This document shows, in pieces, positions 42,721-53,091 of a stretch of 64,000 nucleotides of DNA. A program made the position numbers and the translations under genes. The stretch is from Marinimicrobium agarilyticum DSM 16975 (lineage in GTDB: Bacteria > Pseudomonadota > Gammaproteobacteria > Pseudomonadales > Cellvibrionaceae): positions 252,857 through 316,856 of the forward strand of contig NZ_KE384008.1 of assembly GCF_000423345.1 (NCBI RefSeq), written 5' to 3'. How positions within the stretch are numbered: the stretch's first letter is position 1; each line of letters begins with the position of its first letter. Under the pieces are notes generated by a model that did no database searches, was not told where the DNA came from, and worked only from the letters and a program-made list of their open reading frames with translations.

Positions 42721-43954
42721 GACTCAAGCGTTTTCCAAAAAGCGGTACTCCGAGACCGACTACAGCCAGTTTCCCAATGCCGAAGGGCATTTTGGGCCCT
42801 ACGGCGGTCGGTTTGTGTCGGAGACATTGATTTACGCGCTCGACGAGTTGCAGCGTATCTACAGTGACCTGAAGAACGACCCGGACTTCCAGGCGGAATT
42901 CGACAAGGATCTGGCCCACTACGTCGGCCGGCCCTCTCCTCTGTACCACGCCGAGCGCTGGAGTCGGGAAGTGGGCGGCGCACAGATTTACCTCAAGCGT
43001 GAGGACCTGAACCACACGGGCGCCCACAAGGTGAACAACACCATCGGCCAGGCCCTGTTGGCGAAATTCACCGGCAAACAGCGGGTGATCGCCGAGACCG
43101 GCGCGGGTCAGCATGGCGTGGCCTCCGCCACTGTTGCCGCTCGCCTGGGCCTCAAGTGCTGCGTTTACATGGGCGCGGAAGACGTTCAGCGTCAGTCACT
43201 CAACGTCTATCGGATGAAGCTGCTGGGTGCGGAAGTGATTCCCGTGACCTCCGGCTCCCGGACGTTGAAAGATGCCATGAACGAGGCGATGCGCGACTGG
43301 GCCACCAATGTCGATGATACCTTTTACATCATTGGGACTGTCGCCGGCCCTCACCCCTATCCGCAACTGGTACGGGACTTTCAGTCGGTGATCGGACGCG
43401 AAGCCCGGGCGCAGTGTCTGGAGCAGACCGGTCGCCTGCCGGATGCTCTGGTGGCTTGTGTCGGCGGTGGCTCCAATGCGATCGGCCTATTCCACCCCTT
43501 CCTCGCTGATGACGAAGTTGAAATGTATGGCGTTGAAGCCGGTGGCGACGGTGTTGAAACCGGGCGCCACGCCGCACCGCTCAGCGCCGGTATTCCCGGC
43601 GTGCTGCACGGTAACCGGACTTACCTGATGGAAGACGAGAACGGCCAGATCATCGAAACCCACTCGGTCTCCGCCGGACTCGATTATCCCGGCGTGGGTC
43701 CAGAGCATTCCTGGTTGAAAGATCAGGGCCGGGTGAACTACGTGGCCATCAATGATCAGGAAGCGCTGGCGGCCTTCCGCAAAACGACCCTGGTTGAAGG
43801 CATTATGCCGGCGCTGGAGTCCAGCCACGCGCTTGCCTACGCTGAAAAGCTGGCGGCGACCATGCGTCCGGACCAGAGCATTGTGGTCAACCTCTCCGGT
43901 CGCGGGGATAAAGACATTCTGACCGTCGCCAAGCTCGACGGAATCGAAGTATAA
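42707..43954 (+). CDS. trpB: tryptophan synthase beta chain TrpB
   Basis: A 415-aa PLP enzyme joining indole and serine. The PLP-lysine motif is [16 protein letters not shown]; also seen are [17 protein letters not shown], the phosphate-binding [15 protein letters not shown] and [14 protein letters not shown]-like [13 protein letters not shown]. The ATG at 42707 lies inside trpF, which implies translational coupling. trpA follows 24 bp after. Confidence 0.97.
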   Translation: MVTSKTQAFSKKRYSETDYSQFPNAEGHFGPYGGRFVSETLIYALDELQRIYSDLKNDPDFQAEFDKDLAHYVGRPSPLYHAERWSREVGGAQIYLKREDLNHTGAHKVNNTIGQALLAKFTGKQRVIAETGAGQHGVASATVAARLGLKCCVYMGAEDVQRQSLNVYRMKLLGAEVIPVTSGSRTLKDAMNEAMRDWATNVDDTFYIIGTVAGPHPYPQLVRDFQSVIGREARAQCLEQTGRLPDALVACVGGGSNAIGLFHPFLADDEVEMYGVEAGGDGVETGRHAAPLSAGIPGVLHGNRTYLMEDENGQIIETHSVSAGLDYPGVGPEHSWLKDQGRVNYVAINDQEALAAFRKTTLVEGIMPALESSHALAYAEKLAATMRPDQSIVVNLSGRGDKDILTVAKLDGIEV

Positions 43955-43978
43955 GCGCCGTATCGGGAAACTGAATTC

Positions 43979-44785
43979 ATGAGTCGTATTGCCAAACGCT
44001 TCAAATTATTGCGCGAGCAGGGCCGCAAAGCCCTGGTAACCTATATCGTCAACGGCGATCCCTACCCGGAAGCCACCCTGCCCACCATGCACGAATTGGT
44101 GCGTCAGGGAGCGGATATCATCGAATTGGGTGTGCCGTTCTCCGATCCCATGGCCGAAGGCCCCGTCATTCAGCGCGGGCACGAACGGGCACTGGAGCAC
44201 AAGATCAGTCTTCGCGGCACCCTGGAACTGGTCAAAGCCTTCCGGGAGACCGACAAAGATACGCCCGTGGTGCTGATGGGCTACGCCAATCCGATCGAGC
44301 GCATGGGCTACGAAACCATTGCCCGGATGACCTCCGAGGCCGGCGTGGACGGTCTCCTGACGGTCGATCTGCCGCCCGAGGAGGCGGTGCCCCTGAAGCG
44401 CGAACTGCAAGCGGTGGACGTGGACAATATCCTGCTGCTGGCGCCGACCACCAGCGTGGAGCGAGCCCGTCGCGTGGCAGGCCTGGCCAGTGGCTTTATC
44501 TATTACGTGTCCCTCAAGGGGGTGACGGGTGCCGGCCACCTGGATGTGGATGCTGTTAAAACCAAACTCGAGGAGTTTGGTCAGCTGACGGATCTGCCTC
44601 TGTGCATCGGTTTTGGCATCAAGGGTCCGGATACGGCCAAAAAGCTTTCGGTGCTCGCCGATGGCGTCGTGGTCGGCAGTGTCCTGGTGGATAAAATGGG
44701 AAGTTTGCACGATCAGAGCGCCGAGCAGATTGCGGGCGCGGTTGGTGCCATTGTGGGTGATATTCGCCGCGGCCTGGACGAGTAG
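43979..44785 (+). CDS. trpA: tryptophan synthase alpha chain TrpA
   Basis: A 268-aa subunit cleaving indole-3-glycerol phosphate. The catalytic Glu lies in IIELGVPFSDPMAEGPVIQR and the Asp in GVDGLLTVDLPPEEA; YYVSLKGVTGAGH and GFGIKGPDTAK bind phosphate. Forms a channel complex with TrpB. Confidence 0.97.
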   Translation: MSRIAKRFKLLREQGRKALVTYIVNGDPYPEATLPTMHELVRQGADIIELGVPFSDPMAEGPVIQRGHERALEHKISLRGTLELVKAFRETDKDTPVVLMGYANPIERMGYETIARMTSEAGVDGLLTVDLPPEEAVPLKRELQAVDVDNILLLAPTTSVERARRVAGLASGFIYYVSLKGVTGAGHLDVDAVKTKLEEFGQLTDLPLCIGFGIKGPDTAKKLSVLADGVVVGSVLVDKMGSLHDQSAEQIAGAVGAIVGDIRRGLDE

Positions 44786-44871
44786 AGCGGTTTGCACACG
44801 ACCACCGGTTCGGTGTGATGCCACCGACTATTTGAATTGAACCGTACAACGATTTCGCAGAGAGAATCGAC

Positions 44872-45732
44872 ATGAGCTGGTTAGAGAAAATTGTTCCTAG
44901 CATGGCGCGCTCCGAAGTCAAGCGCAGCAGCAAAGTGCCCGAAGGGCTCTGGAAAAAATGCCCCAAGTGTCAGGCGGTACTGTATCGCCCCGAGTTGGAG
45001 CGCAACCTGGACGTGTGTCCCAAGTGCGATCACCACATGCGCATCGGTGCCCGCACCCGCCTCAACCTGTTTCTGGATGAGGGCAACCGCCAGGAGCTGG
45101 CCACGGACGTCGAGCCGATTGACCGGCTGAAGTTTCGCGACGTTAAAAAGTATAAGGACCGCTTGAGCACGGCCCAGAAAAGCACCGGTGAAAAGGATGC
45201 GCTTGTGGCCATGAAAGGCGAGCTCAAAGGCATGCCGGTCGTGGCGGTGGCTTTTGAATTTGCCTTTCACGGCGGTTCCATGGGTTATGTGGTGGGCGAG
45301 CGGTTTGCCCGGGCAGCGAAACTGGCGCTGGAAGAAGACATTCCGATGGTCTGCTTCTCCGCCACCGGCGGTGCCCGCATGCAGGAGGCCTTGATCTCCC
45401 TGATGCAGATGGCCAAAACCAGCGCCGTTATCGAACGCCTGAAGATGCAGGGCACACCCTATATTTCCATCATGACCGACCCGGTGTACGGCGGCGTATC
45501 GGCCAGTCTCGCACTGCTGGGGGATATCAACGCGGCGGAACCCAATGCCCGGGCCGGCTTTGCCGGGCCCAATATCATTGAGCAGACCATTCGACAGAAA
45601 CTGCCCAAAGGGTTTCAGCGCAGTGAATTCCTGCTCGACAAAGGCGCGATTGACCTGATTATTCATCGGCGCGATATGCGCGATACGATCGCTCGCCTGT
45701 TGGCCAAATTGACCCGGCGCGAGGCCGTTTGA
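44872..45732 (+). CDS. accD: acetyl-CoA carboxylase carboxyltransferase subunit beta AccD
   Basis: A 286-aa subunit of the carboxyltransferase making malonyl-CoA. The N-terminal zinc ribbon has four Cys ([11 protein letters not shown] ... [12 protein letters not shown]). The crotonase-type core shows [37 protein letters not shown] and [13 protein letters not shown]. Its AccA partner is elsewhere. Confidence 0.97.
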   Translation: MSWLEKIVPSMARSEVKRSSKVPEGLWKKCPKCQAVLYRPELERNLDVCPKCDHHMRIGARTRLNLFLDEGNRQELATDVEPIDRLKFRDVKKYKDRLSTAQKSTGEKDALVAMKGELKGMPVVAVAFEFAFHGGSMGYVVGERFARAAKLALEEDIPMVCFSATGGARMQEALISLMQMAKTSAVIERLKMQGTPYISIMTDPVYGGVSASLALLGDINAAEPNARAGFAGPNIIEQTIRQKLPKGFQRSEFLLDKGAIDLIIHRRDMRDTIARLLAKLTRREAV

Positions 45733-45744
45733 TAGGTCTGAAAC

Positions 45745-47061
45745 ATGCGCTTTGAGCGTCTGGATGACTGGTTGCGGTGGCTGGAGAGTCACCATCCCAC
45801 CGAAATCGAGCTCGGCCTCACGCGCATTCGTGTGGTGGCCGAGCGACTGGATCTGCTGACTCCCTCTGCCCGCGTCATCAGCGTCGCCGGAACCAATGGC
45901 AAAGGCTCTTGTGTGGCTGCCTGCGGCGCCTTGCTCCAAGCCGCGGGATGCTCGGTCGGTACCTATACCTCTCCCCACCTGCTGCGCTACAACGAACGGG
46001 TTGTGATCGATGGCGCCTTCGCCTCCGATGACGAGCTCTGCCAGGCCTTTGCCCGTATTGATGAGGCCAGCCCCGACATCAGTCTGACCTACTTTGAATT
46101 TGGAACTCTGGCGGCCCTGGATATTTTCCAGCGTCGGCGAGTCGATGTGATGGTATTGGAAGTCGGCTTGGGCGGGCGCCTGGATGCGGTGAATATTCTG
46201 GACGCCGATGTCGCCATTGTTACCAGCGTTGATCTGGATCACCAGGCCTGGTTGGGCAATGACCGTGACAGCATCGGTCGCGAGAAGGCCGGTATCTACC
46301 GAGCGGGTCGCCCGGCGCTGTGTGCCGACCCGGCTCCCCCCGAGGGCCTGTTGGCGGCCGTGGCGGAACGGGGAGTGCAGCTGCAACGTTTGGGGACTGA
46401 CTTCGGCTTTTCCAGTGAGAGCGAAGGTTGGCGCTGGTGGGGCTCGGGTGCCGACGATAACGCTCAGTCGGTGACCCTCCCCGAGCCGACACTGCCCTGG
46501 CCGAGTCTGGCCGCGGCACTGCAGGCGGTGGCGCAACTGGGATTCGATGCCAGTGCTCTGGCGGTGTCGGTCGGGTTGTCGACCCTGACTTTGGCGGGAC
46601 GTTATCAGCGCTTCGATTGGCGCGGGCGGACGGTTATTATGGATGTGGCCCACAACCCCGCCGCCGCCCGACATCTTGCCTCGCGCCTGGCTCGAGAGAC
46701 ATTTCCCCGCACCTTGGCGCTGGCTGCCATTATGGCGGATAAAGATCGGGGCGCCACCCTGGCTCCGTTGGTGGCTCAGGTGCAGCATTGGTGGCTGGCC
46801 GCTCTGCCGGATGTCCCCAGAGCCGCCACGGTGGACCAGTTGACTCTAGACCTTAAGACGCTGGGGGCCGAAGCGGATGGCTGTGGTACATTGGAGCGGG
46901 CGATTGATTGGTTGCTGTCTCGATCGAGCCCCGGCGACCGCATTGTGGTAATGGGGTCCTTTTTTACCGTCGGCGCGGCCCTCTCGGCATGGGCCCATCG
47001 GGGCGAGCGCCTGGAACCGGCCGCGCCGGGTGCGGAAAATACGGAGTTGTTGGATGAATAG
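45745..47061 (+). CDS. folC: folylpolyglutamate/dihydrofolate synthase FolC
   Basis: A 438-aa Mur-ligase-like ATPase adding glutamate to folates: VISVAGTNGKGSCVAACGAL (P-loop), YTSPHLLRYNERV, LEVGLGGRLDAVNI, DHQAWLGNDRDSIGREKAGI and MDVAHNPAAARHLA. It starts 12 bp after accD. The SPOR gene begins inside its last codons. Confidence 0.95.
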   Translation: MRFERLDDWLRWLESHHPTEIELGLTRIRVVAERLDLLTPSARVISVAGTNGKGSCVAACGALLQAAGCSVGTYTSPHLLRYNERVVIDGAFASDDELCQAFARIDEASPDISLTYFEFGTLAALDIFQRRRVDVMVLEVGLGGRLDAVNILDADVAIVTSVDLDHQAWLGNDRDSIGREKAGIYRAGRPALCADPAPPEGLLAAVAERGVQLQRLGTDFGFSSESEGWRWWGSGADDNAQSVTLPEPTLPWPSLAAALQAVAQLGFDASALAVSVGLSTLTLAGRYQRFDWRGRTVIMDVAHNPAAARHLASRLARETFPRTLALAAIMADKDRGATLAPLVAQVQHWWLAALPDVPRAATVDQLTLDLKTLGAEADGCGTLERAIDWLLSRSSPGDRIVVMGSFFTVGAALSAWAHRGERLEPAAPGAENTELLDE

Positions 47062-47686
47062 CGGTTTGACACAGCGGTTGGTGGGTGCGGTGGTATTGGT
47101 GGCCATTGGGGTGATCTTCGTGCCGACGTTCCTCAGGGACCGGCAGGTGGAGCCTGTGAGCACCAAAACCCTGATTCCCGATCGGCCGCCCAGGGAAACA
47201 GTGACCTTCGATAATCCACAACCGCCCGAAAACATCGAGCCGGCACCGGAACCGGATGAGATGTTTATGCCAGAGACGTCCACCCCGCCGGCTGACGAGG
47301 CGGAGGAGCGGACTGACGCGCAGGCGTCTGTGAGCGCCCCTGAAGAGGCCCCGGCCCAAGAGCAGGAGAGTCGGGAGGAGCAGCAACGCCGGGAACCGCA
47401 AAGCCAGTCCGGGACGGAATCCGACAGCACAACTCAGGCGGCGGACGGTCAGGCCTGGGTCATCCAGGTGGCCAGCCTCCGCTCGGCGGACAGTGCCCGG
47501 GACCTGAGGGATAGACTCCAGAAACAGGGCTACCGGGCCTATATCCGTTCAGCCAGTACCAGTGCGGGCGAGGTCAGCCGGGTCTTCATCGGACCCAAAA
47601 TCAGCCGGGATGAGGCGGAAGAGACCAAGTCCGAGGTGGATAAGGCGTTGAAAGTGGATGCCCTGATCATGCGCTTTGAGCCTTAG
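47054..47686 (+). CDS. SPOR-domain protein (DedD-like)
   Basis: A 210-aa protein with an N-terminal membrane anchor (LVGAVVLVAIGVIFVPTF), a long Pro/Glu-rich linker and a C-terminal SPOR domain (AWVIQVASLRSADSARDLRD, RVFIGPKISRDEAEE) that binds denuded septal peptidoglycan. In E. coli, DedD occupies the same place between folC and cvpA. The start at 47054 overlaps folC by 8 bp. Confidence 0.9.
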   Translation: MNSGLTQRLVGAVVLVAIGVIFVPTFLRDRQVEPVSTKTLIPDRPPRETVTFDNPQPPENIEPAPEPDEMFMPETSTPPADEAEERTDAQASVSAPEEAPAQEQESREEQQRREPQSQSGTESDSTTQAADGQAWVIQVASLRSADSARDLRDRLQKQGYRAYIRSASTSAGEVSRVFIGPKISRDEAEETKSEVDKALKVDALIMRFEP

Positions 47687-47807
47687 GGTTGAGTGAACAG
47701 AGCGGGGTAAGGGGTATCTGATACCCGGTGCCTCTGCTAAAATGCGCGCGCCAAGGCCGGGTAACCGGCTCTAAACCGGGGACCTTCCTAATGAAACGGG
47801 CCAGCGA

Positions 47808-48305
47808 ATGAATTGGGCAGATTGGGCCATTCTGGGCATACTTCTGGTGTCCAGCCTCATCAGCATCAAACGCGGTTTCGTCAAAGAGGCCCTGTCTCTC
47901 GCCACCTGGGTGGTGGCCTTCATAATTGCCATGCTCTTCGGCGATCGCCTGGCGGTGTTACTCACGGACCTGATCCCCACCCCTTCCATTCGCGAAATGA
48001 CGGCCTTTGTGATTCTTTTTGCTGCGACGCTGATCGTCGGGGCCATGGTGAATTACCTGATCAGCGAACTGGTCAGGATGACGGGACTGTCCGGCACGGA
48101 CCGCCTGTTCGGAATGCTGTTTGGCCTGGCGCGCGGCCTGGTGGTGGTCATGGCGCTGCTGATTCTGTTGCCGTCCATCCTTCCCATGGAACAGGACGCC
48201 TGGTGGCAGGAGTCTGCATTGATTCCGCATTTTCTGGCGTTCGAGCACTGGGCCCGAGCGCTGGCGGCAGAGACGACCCGGTTCTTTTTTCAGTGGTTTG
48301 AGTAG
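47808..48305 (+). CDS. cvpA: CvpA family membrane protein
   Basis: A 165-aa protein with four predicted membrane segments (WAILGILLVSSLISIKRGFV; LATWVVAFIIAMLFG; MTAFVILFAATLIVGAMVNY; GLARGLVVVMALLIL). The family is needed for colicin V production and envelope resistance in enterics. It lies between the SPOR gene and purF as in most gammaproteobacteria. Confidence 0.92.
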   Translation: MNWADWAILGILLVSSLISIKRGFVKEALSLATWVVAFIIAMLFGDRLAVLLTDLIPTPSIREMTAFVILFAATLIVGAMVNYLISELVRMTGLSGTDRLFGMLFGLARGLVVVMALLILLPSILPMEQDAWWQESALIPHFLAFEHWARALAAETTRFFFQWFE

Positions 48306-48357
48306 TGGAGCACCGGTGACGGTGCGCTGTTTTTTGTGACGTAAAGGTGGTTATTCT

Positions 48358-49893
48358 ATGTGTGGCATTGTCGGTATTGTGGGTAAGAGCGATGTCAATC
48401 TTCAGCTCTACGACGCCCTCACCATACTGCAGCATCGCGGCCAGGACGCAGCGGGTATCATGACCTGTGACGGCGGTAAACTGGCTCAGCAGAAGGCCAA
48501 TGGCCTGGTGCGCGATGTGTTCCGCACACGCCACATGCAACGTCTGTTGGGTAACATCGGTATTGGTCATGTTCGTTATCCCACCGCCGGGAGTTCCGGT
48601 CCGGCGCTGGCGCAACCGTTTTACGTCAACTCGCCCTACGGCATCGCTTTGGCGCACAACGGTAACCTGACCAATGCGGATCGGCTCAGTGAAGAGCTGT
48701 TCAAGACCGACTTGCGTCACGTGAATACCGATTCGGACTCCGAAGTGCTGCTTAACGTGTTCGCTCACGAGTTGCAGTCCCAGGGCAAACTGCAGCCCAA
48801 CGAAGATGATATTTTTGCCGCTATCGCCGGTGTTCACCGACGGGTCAGTGGCGGTTACGCGGTGGTCTCCATGATCGCCCGCTACGGCATGATTGCCTTC
48901 CGGGACCCGAATGGCATTCGGCCTCTGGTGTATGGCAAGCGGGAAACCGATGCCGGGACCGAATACATGGTCGCCTCGGAAAGCGTGGCACTCGACGTGC
49001 TCGGCTTTGAGCTGATTGCCGATGTGGCGCCGGGCGAAGCGATTTACATCACCGCCGACGGGGAACTGCACCAACGCCAGTGTGCGGAAAACACCCGCCT
49101 GACCCCCTGCATTTTCGAGCATGTCTATTTTGCCCGCCCCGATTCCATCATGGACGGCATTTCCGTCTATAAGGCGCGATTGCGCCAGGGCGAGAAGCTG
49201 GCGGACAAAATCCTGCGCGAGCGGCCCAATCACGACATCGACGTGGTGGTGCCCATCCCCGATAGCAGCCGAGTGGCCGGACAGGCGCTGGCTTACAATC
49301 TGGGCGTGAAATTCCGCGAAGGGCTGGTGAAGAACCGCTATATCGGCCGGACTTTTATCATGCCGGGTCAGCAGCAACGCAAGAAATCCGTGCGTCAGAA
49401 GCTCAACACCATTGAGCTGGAGTTCAAGGGCAAGAATGTCCTGCTGGTGGATGATTCCATCGTCCGCGGCACTACCTGCCAGCAGATCATCGAGATGGCC
49501 CGGGACGCGGGGGCGGCGAAAGTCTATTTTGCCTCCGCAGCGCCCCCGGTGATTTACCCCAACGTCTACGGCATTGATATGCCCACGGTCAAAGAACTGA
49601 TTGCCCACGGTCGGACCCAGGAAGAAATCTGTCGCGAGATCGGCGCGGACTGGCTGATTTATCAGGATATCGAGGATCTGATCGCCGCCTCCGCGGAAGG
49701 TACCGGCAAGGTCACGGAGTTTGACTGTGCGGTATTCAACGGCGAATATGTGACTGGAGACGTTGACGACGCCTACCTGGAAAAGCTTGAGGCCGAGCGC
49801 AACGAAGGCGCCAAAAGCATGGCCAGTAAAAAGGCGAACAAGGCCGAGGGGACTTTGATCGGCCTGCACAATGACGTGGTGGAGAACTCCTGA
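48358..49893 (+). CDS. purF: amidophosphoribosyltransferase PurF
   Basis: A 511-aa enzyme for the first step of purine synthesis. The N-terminal glutaminase starts [14 protein letters not shown] (Cys2 becomes the nucleophile) with [13 protein letters not shown]. The phosphoribosyltransferase half has [20 protein letters not shown] and the PRPP loop [18 protein letters not shown]. There is no obvious propeptide. Confidence 0.97.
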   Translation: MCGIVGIVGKSDVNLQLYDALTILQHRGQDAAGIMTCDGGKLAQQKANGLVRDVFRTRHMQRLLGNIGIGHVRYPTAGSSGPALAQPFYVNSPYGIALAHNGNLTNADRLSEELFKTDLRHVNTDSDSEVLLNVFAHELQSQGKLQPNEDDIFAAIAGVHRRVSGGYAVVSMIARYGMIAFRDPNGIRPLVYGKRETDAGTEYMVASESVALDVLGFELIADVAPGEAIYITADGELHQRQCAENTRLTPCIFEHVYFARPDSIMDGISVYKARLRQGEKLADKILRERPNHDIDVVVPIPDSSRVAGQALAYNLGVKFREGLVKNRYIGRTFIMPGQQQRKKSVRQKLNTIELEFKGKNVLLVDDSIVRGTTCQQIIEMARDAGAAKVYFASAAPPVIYPNVYGIDMPTVKELIAHGRTQEEICREIGADWLIYQDIEDLIAASAEGTGKVTEFDCAVFNGEYVTGDVDDAYLEKLEAERNEGAKSMASKKANKAEGTLIGLHNDVVENS

Positions 49894-49933
49894 AACTAAC
49901 CCTTTCAATGCGAAGACTTTCAACGAGAGCAGC

Positions 49934-51121
49934 ATGACGGATTCGGATGATTTTTTGAGTGAAGCGGGCTTGGATACCCTGGCCGTCAGGGCGGGCTGTC
50001 ATCGCACCCCGGAAGGGGAACACAGTGAAGCGATGTTTCTCACGTCAAGCTACGTTTTCGGCAGTGCGCAGGAGGCGGCAGATCGCTTTTCAGGGGAAGT
50101 GCCGGGCAACGTCTACTCGCGCTATACCAATCCGACTGTTCGCGCCTTCGAAGAGCGTATTGCGGCTCTCGAGAAAGCCGATAGCGCCGTGGCGACGGCC
50201 TCCGGCATGTCAGCGATTCTGAGCACCTGCATGGCGTTGTTACAGGTGGGGGATCACATTCTGTGTTCGCGCAGTGTGTTTGGCACCACGACCATGCTCT
50301 TCACCAAATATTTACAGAAGTTCGGCGTGGCCACCACCTTTGTGGACCCCACGGACCCGGCGGCCTGGGAGCAGGGGTTTCGGGCCAACACCAGGCTGGT
50401 GTTTGTGGAAACCCCCTCCAACCCGCTGTGCGATGTGGTGGACCTTCAAAAGCTGGCGGACCTGACTCACACTAAGGGCGCCCGGCTGGTCGTGGACAAC
50501 TGTTTCTGCACCCCGGCGCTGCAACGGCCGATTGAGTTTGGCGCGGACCTGATCATCCACTCCGCCACCAAATATATCGATGGCCAGGGCCGCTGTCTCG
50601 GCGGTGTCGTCGCCGGTGACCGGGAAACCATTGGCGATGTGCTCGCCTTTATCCGCAGCGCCGGGCCGACTCTCAGCGCCTTCAACGCCTGGGTGTTTCT
50701 CAAGGGATTGGAGACCTTGCGTCTGCGTATGGAAGCCCACTCGCGCAACGCTCAGGCACTGGCGGAATGGCTGGTTGAACGGCCGGAGGTAGAGCAGGTG
50801 TTTTATGCGGGGCTGCCCACCCATCCGGGGCACGAGTTGGCCCGCAAACAGCAGTCGGCGTTCGGCGGAGTGCTTTCATTTCAGGTCAAAGGCGATAAAG
50901 CGGCGGCCTGGAAAGTCATCGACAATACCCGGATTTTTTCCCTGACGGCCAACCTGGGGGATGCGAAAAGTACGATCGTCCATCCCGCCACTACCACCCA
51001 TGGTCGGCTGACCCCAGAGCAGCGGGCAGAGGCCGGCGTTGCCGATAACCTGATCCGCCTGGCGGTCGGCCTGGAAGACGTTGAAGACCTGAAAAGGGAT
51101 CTGGCGCGGGGCCTGTCCTGA
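49934..51121 (+). CDS. metZ: O-succinylhomoserine sulfhydrylase MetZ
   Basis: A 395-aa PLP enzyme of the Cys/Met metabolism family, making homocysteine directly from O-succinylhomoserine and sulfide. Seen: FLTSSYVFGSAQEAADRFSG, YSRYTNPTVRAFEERIAALE, ATASGMSAILSTCMALL and the PLP lysine in HSATKYIDGQGR. The position after purF is the pseudomonad metZ position, which supports metZ over metB or metC. ATG 49934 begins the family core; an upstream in-frame ATG lies inside purF. Confidence 0.9.
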   Translation: MTDSDDFLSEAGLDTLAVRAGCHRTPEGEHSEAMFLTSSYVFGSAQEAADRFSGEVPGNVYSRYTNPTVRAFEERIAALEKADSAVATASGMSAILSTCMALLQVGDHILCSRSVFGTTTMLFTKYLQKFGVATTFVDPTDPAAWEQGFRANTRLVFVETPSNPLCDVVDLQKLADLTHTKGARLVVDNCFCTPALQRPIEFGADLIIHSATKYIDGQGRCLGGVVAGDRETIGDVLAFIRSAGPTLSAFNAWVFLKGLETLRLRMEAHSRNAQALAEWLVERPEVEQVFYAGLPTHPGHELARKQQSAFGGVLSFQVKGDKAAAWKVIDNTRIFSLTANLGDAKSTIVHPATTTHGRLTPEQRAEAGVADNLIRLAVGLEDVEDLKRDLARGLS

Positions 51122-51147
51122 AGGATAGATAAGAGGACGGTTTCGGA

Positions 51148-52071
51148 ATGCGGGATTTTGTTCAGGCGATTGTCAACGAAATCAGTCAAGTACTGTTGGG
51201 CAAAGAAGACAAAATCAAGCTTGCGCTGGCTTGCCTGCTGTCCGACGGGCATTTGTTGATTGAAGACCTGCCGGGGATGGGCAAGACAACGCTTTCCCAT
51301 GCGCTGGCGCGAGTCATGGGCCTGTCCTATCAACGGGTCCAGTTCACCAGCGACATGCTGCCCGCTGACATCATCGGGGTGTCCGTGTTTGATCGGGACA
51401 AAGGTCGATTTTCCTTTCATCCCGGGCCGGTTTTTACCCAACTGCTCCTTGCGGATGAAATCAACCGGACAACGCCCAAGACCCAGAGCGCTTTACTCGA
51501 AGCCATGGAGGAGCGGCAGGTAACGGTAGAGGGGGAGACGCGAAAACTGGAGGAGCCGTTTTTCGTGATCGCCACCCAGAACCCGCTGTCGCAAATGGGA
51601 ACCTTTCCACTCCCCGAATCCCAATTGGACCGCTTCCTGATGCGTATCAGTCTGGGCTACCCCTCCGCGGACGCGGAGCGGGAAATGCTTCTGGGCGGTG
51701 ATCCCCGTCGGCAACTGGCTTCCCTGACTCCGCGCCTGAAACCCGCGCAACTTCCCAAGATCAAACAGGCGGCCGAGCAAGTCAAAACCTCGGACAGCCT
51801 TCTGGATTATCTGCAGCGGCTTATTCATCACACCCGACAGTCCCCCGATTTTCCGTCCGGGTTGTCTCCCCGTGGGGCTCTGGCGTTGTTGCGAGTCGCC
51901 AAGACCTGGGCGTTCATGCATGGGCGCAGCTACGTCATCGCTGAGGACCTGCAGACGCTGATTCCCTCCGTGGTGGGACACCGTATTGCCCCCAGCTCCG
52001 CCGGTTCAGAGAGCCATGAACATACCCTCATTACCGAGTTGCTCAACGCCGTCGATGTGGTTGGTGCTTGA
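51148..52071 (+). CDS. MoxR-family AAA ATPase
   Basis: A 307-aa chaperone-like ATPase with Walker A in EDLPGMGKTTL (Lys46), QFTSDMLPADIIGVSVFD, Walker B LLADEINRTTPKTQSALLEAM and sensor VIATQNPLSQMGTFPLPESQ. MoxR-DUF58-transglutaminase operons are widespread and thought to act in envelope protein maturation or stress. First gene of three. Confidence 0.93.
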   Translation: MRDFVQAIVNEISQVLLGKEDKIKLALACLLSDGHLLIEDLPGMGKTTLSHALARVMGLSYQRVQFTSDMLPADIIGVSVFDRDKGRFSFHPGPVFTQLLLADEINRTTPKTQSALLEAMEERQVTVEGETRKLEEPFFVIATQNPLSQMGTFPLPESQLDRFLMRISLGYPSADAEREMLLGGDPRRQLASLTPRLKPAQLPKIKQAAEQVKTSDSLLDYLQRLIHHTRQSPDFPSGLSPRGALALLRVAKTWAFMHGRSYVIAEDLQTLIPSVVGHRIAPSSAGSESHEHTLITELLNAVDVVGA

Positions 52072-52101
52072 GCCTTCCAGGCCACTCTCGATGATGACGC
52101 C

Positions 52102-53091
52102 ATGAGAGTTTCACCGATACTGAAAAGCTGGTTCTGGGCCTGGGTCTCCCGGCGTGCGCCCCGGGCGGCGTCAGTGCGGTTGCGGCATAAATCGATTTAT
52201 GTGTTGCCCACGGCCCAAGGGTGGGGCTTTTTGCTGGTGATTGCCCTGTTGTGGGTGCTCGGTACCAACTACGAAAATAACCTCATTCTGGGCGCGACCT
52301 TTCTGCTGCTGAGCCTGATGGTGGTATCGGTCGTCCATGCCTTCCGCAACCTGTCGGGGCTGACCCTGTCGGTGGTGCGGACTCACCCCGCTTTTGCCGG
52401 AGAGTTCGCGGAATTTGACGTGCTGCTGGAGGCCGCGCCCGGTTCGCGCCACGACGCCCTGCGGCTGGGGTGGGATCGTCTACTGATGATTGAGGCGGAT
52501 GTTCCCGCCGGGGCTCAGCGCAGTGTCGCGCTCTCTCACAAGGCACGTCGGCGCGGTTGGTTGGTGCCGGAACGGCTGCGCATTCAGAGCGTGTACCCCC
52601 TGGGCTTCTTTCGTGCCTGGTCCTGGGTACAACTGGACGGTGCCGCGTTGGTCTATCCGGCTCCCCGACCCACGGATCTGTCTCCGCAAAGTCGTATTTC
52701 TCACGATGAGGGCACCGAATTGTCTCGGGAGAATCAGGAAGAGTTTCAGGGCTTTCGCGTGTACCAGGCCGGCTCGCCACTGGCCCACGTGGCCTGGAAG
52801 CATTATGCGCGAGAGCAGGGCATGCATCTCAAGGATTACAGCGGCTACCAGAGCGAGCAGGTCTGGCTGGACTGGGATGCGCTCCCAGGACTTGATCAGG
52901 AAAGTCGCTTGAGTCGCTTGTGTTATTGGGCGGTGGCGTACGGCAAGACCTCGGCGCAGTTTGGTCTGCGACTGCCGGGGCAGACGGTCGCGCAGGGCGG
53001 GGGCACAGCGCATCAGAGGGCGGTGCTGAAGGCGCTGGCGGTGTATGGTTTGCCGGAGGCAACGGCTCAGGGGAGCGGTCGCAATGGCTGA
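52102..53091 (+). CDS. DUF58 domain protein
   Basis: A 329-aa membrane-associated protein with two N-terminal hydrophobic segments (GWGFLLVIALLWVLGTNY; NLILGATFLLLSLMVVSVVH) and the DUF58 region (EGTELSRENQEEFQGFRVYQ; PLAHVAWKHYAREQGMHLKD). This partners MoxR by gene order in many bacteria. Biochemical role unknown. The next gene overlaps it by 8 bp. Confidence 0.9.
   Translation: MRVSPILKSWFWAWVSRRAPRAASVRLRHKSIYVLPTAQGWGFLLVIALLWVLGTNYENNLILGATFLLLSLMVVSVVHAFRNLSGLTLSVVRTHPAFAGEFAEFDVLLEAAPGSRHDALRLGWDRLLMIEADVPAGAQRSVALSHKARRRGWLVPERLRIQSVYPLGFFRAWSWVQLDGAALVYPAPRPTDLSPQSRISHDEGTELSRENQEEFQGFRVYQAGSPLAHVAWKHYAREQGMHLKDYSGYQSEQVWLDWDALPGLDQESRLSRLCYWAVAYGKTSAQFGLRLPGQTVAQGGGTAHQRAVLKALAVYGLPEATAQGSGRNG

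Noticed and set aside
44881-46788. 635-aa open frame antisense to accD and folC
   Set aside because: No recognisable domain, crosses two well-supported genes on the opposite strand, composition of a shadow frame.
48148-49935. 595-aa open frame antisense to purF
   Set aside because: Shadow of purF; His/Gly-rich, no ribosome site and no domain.
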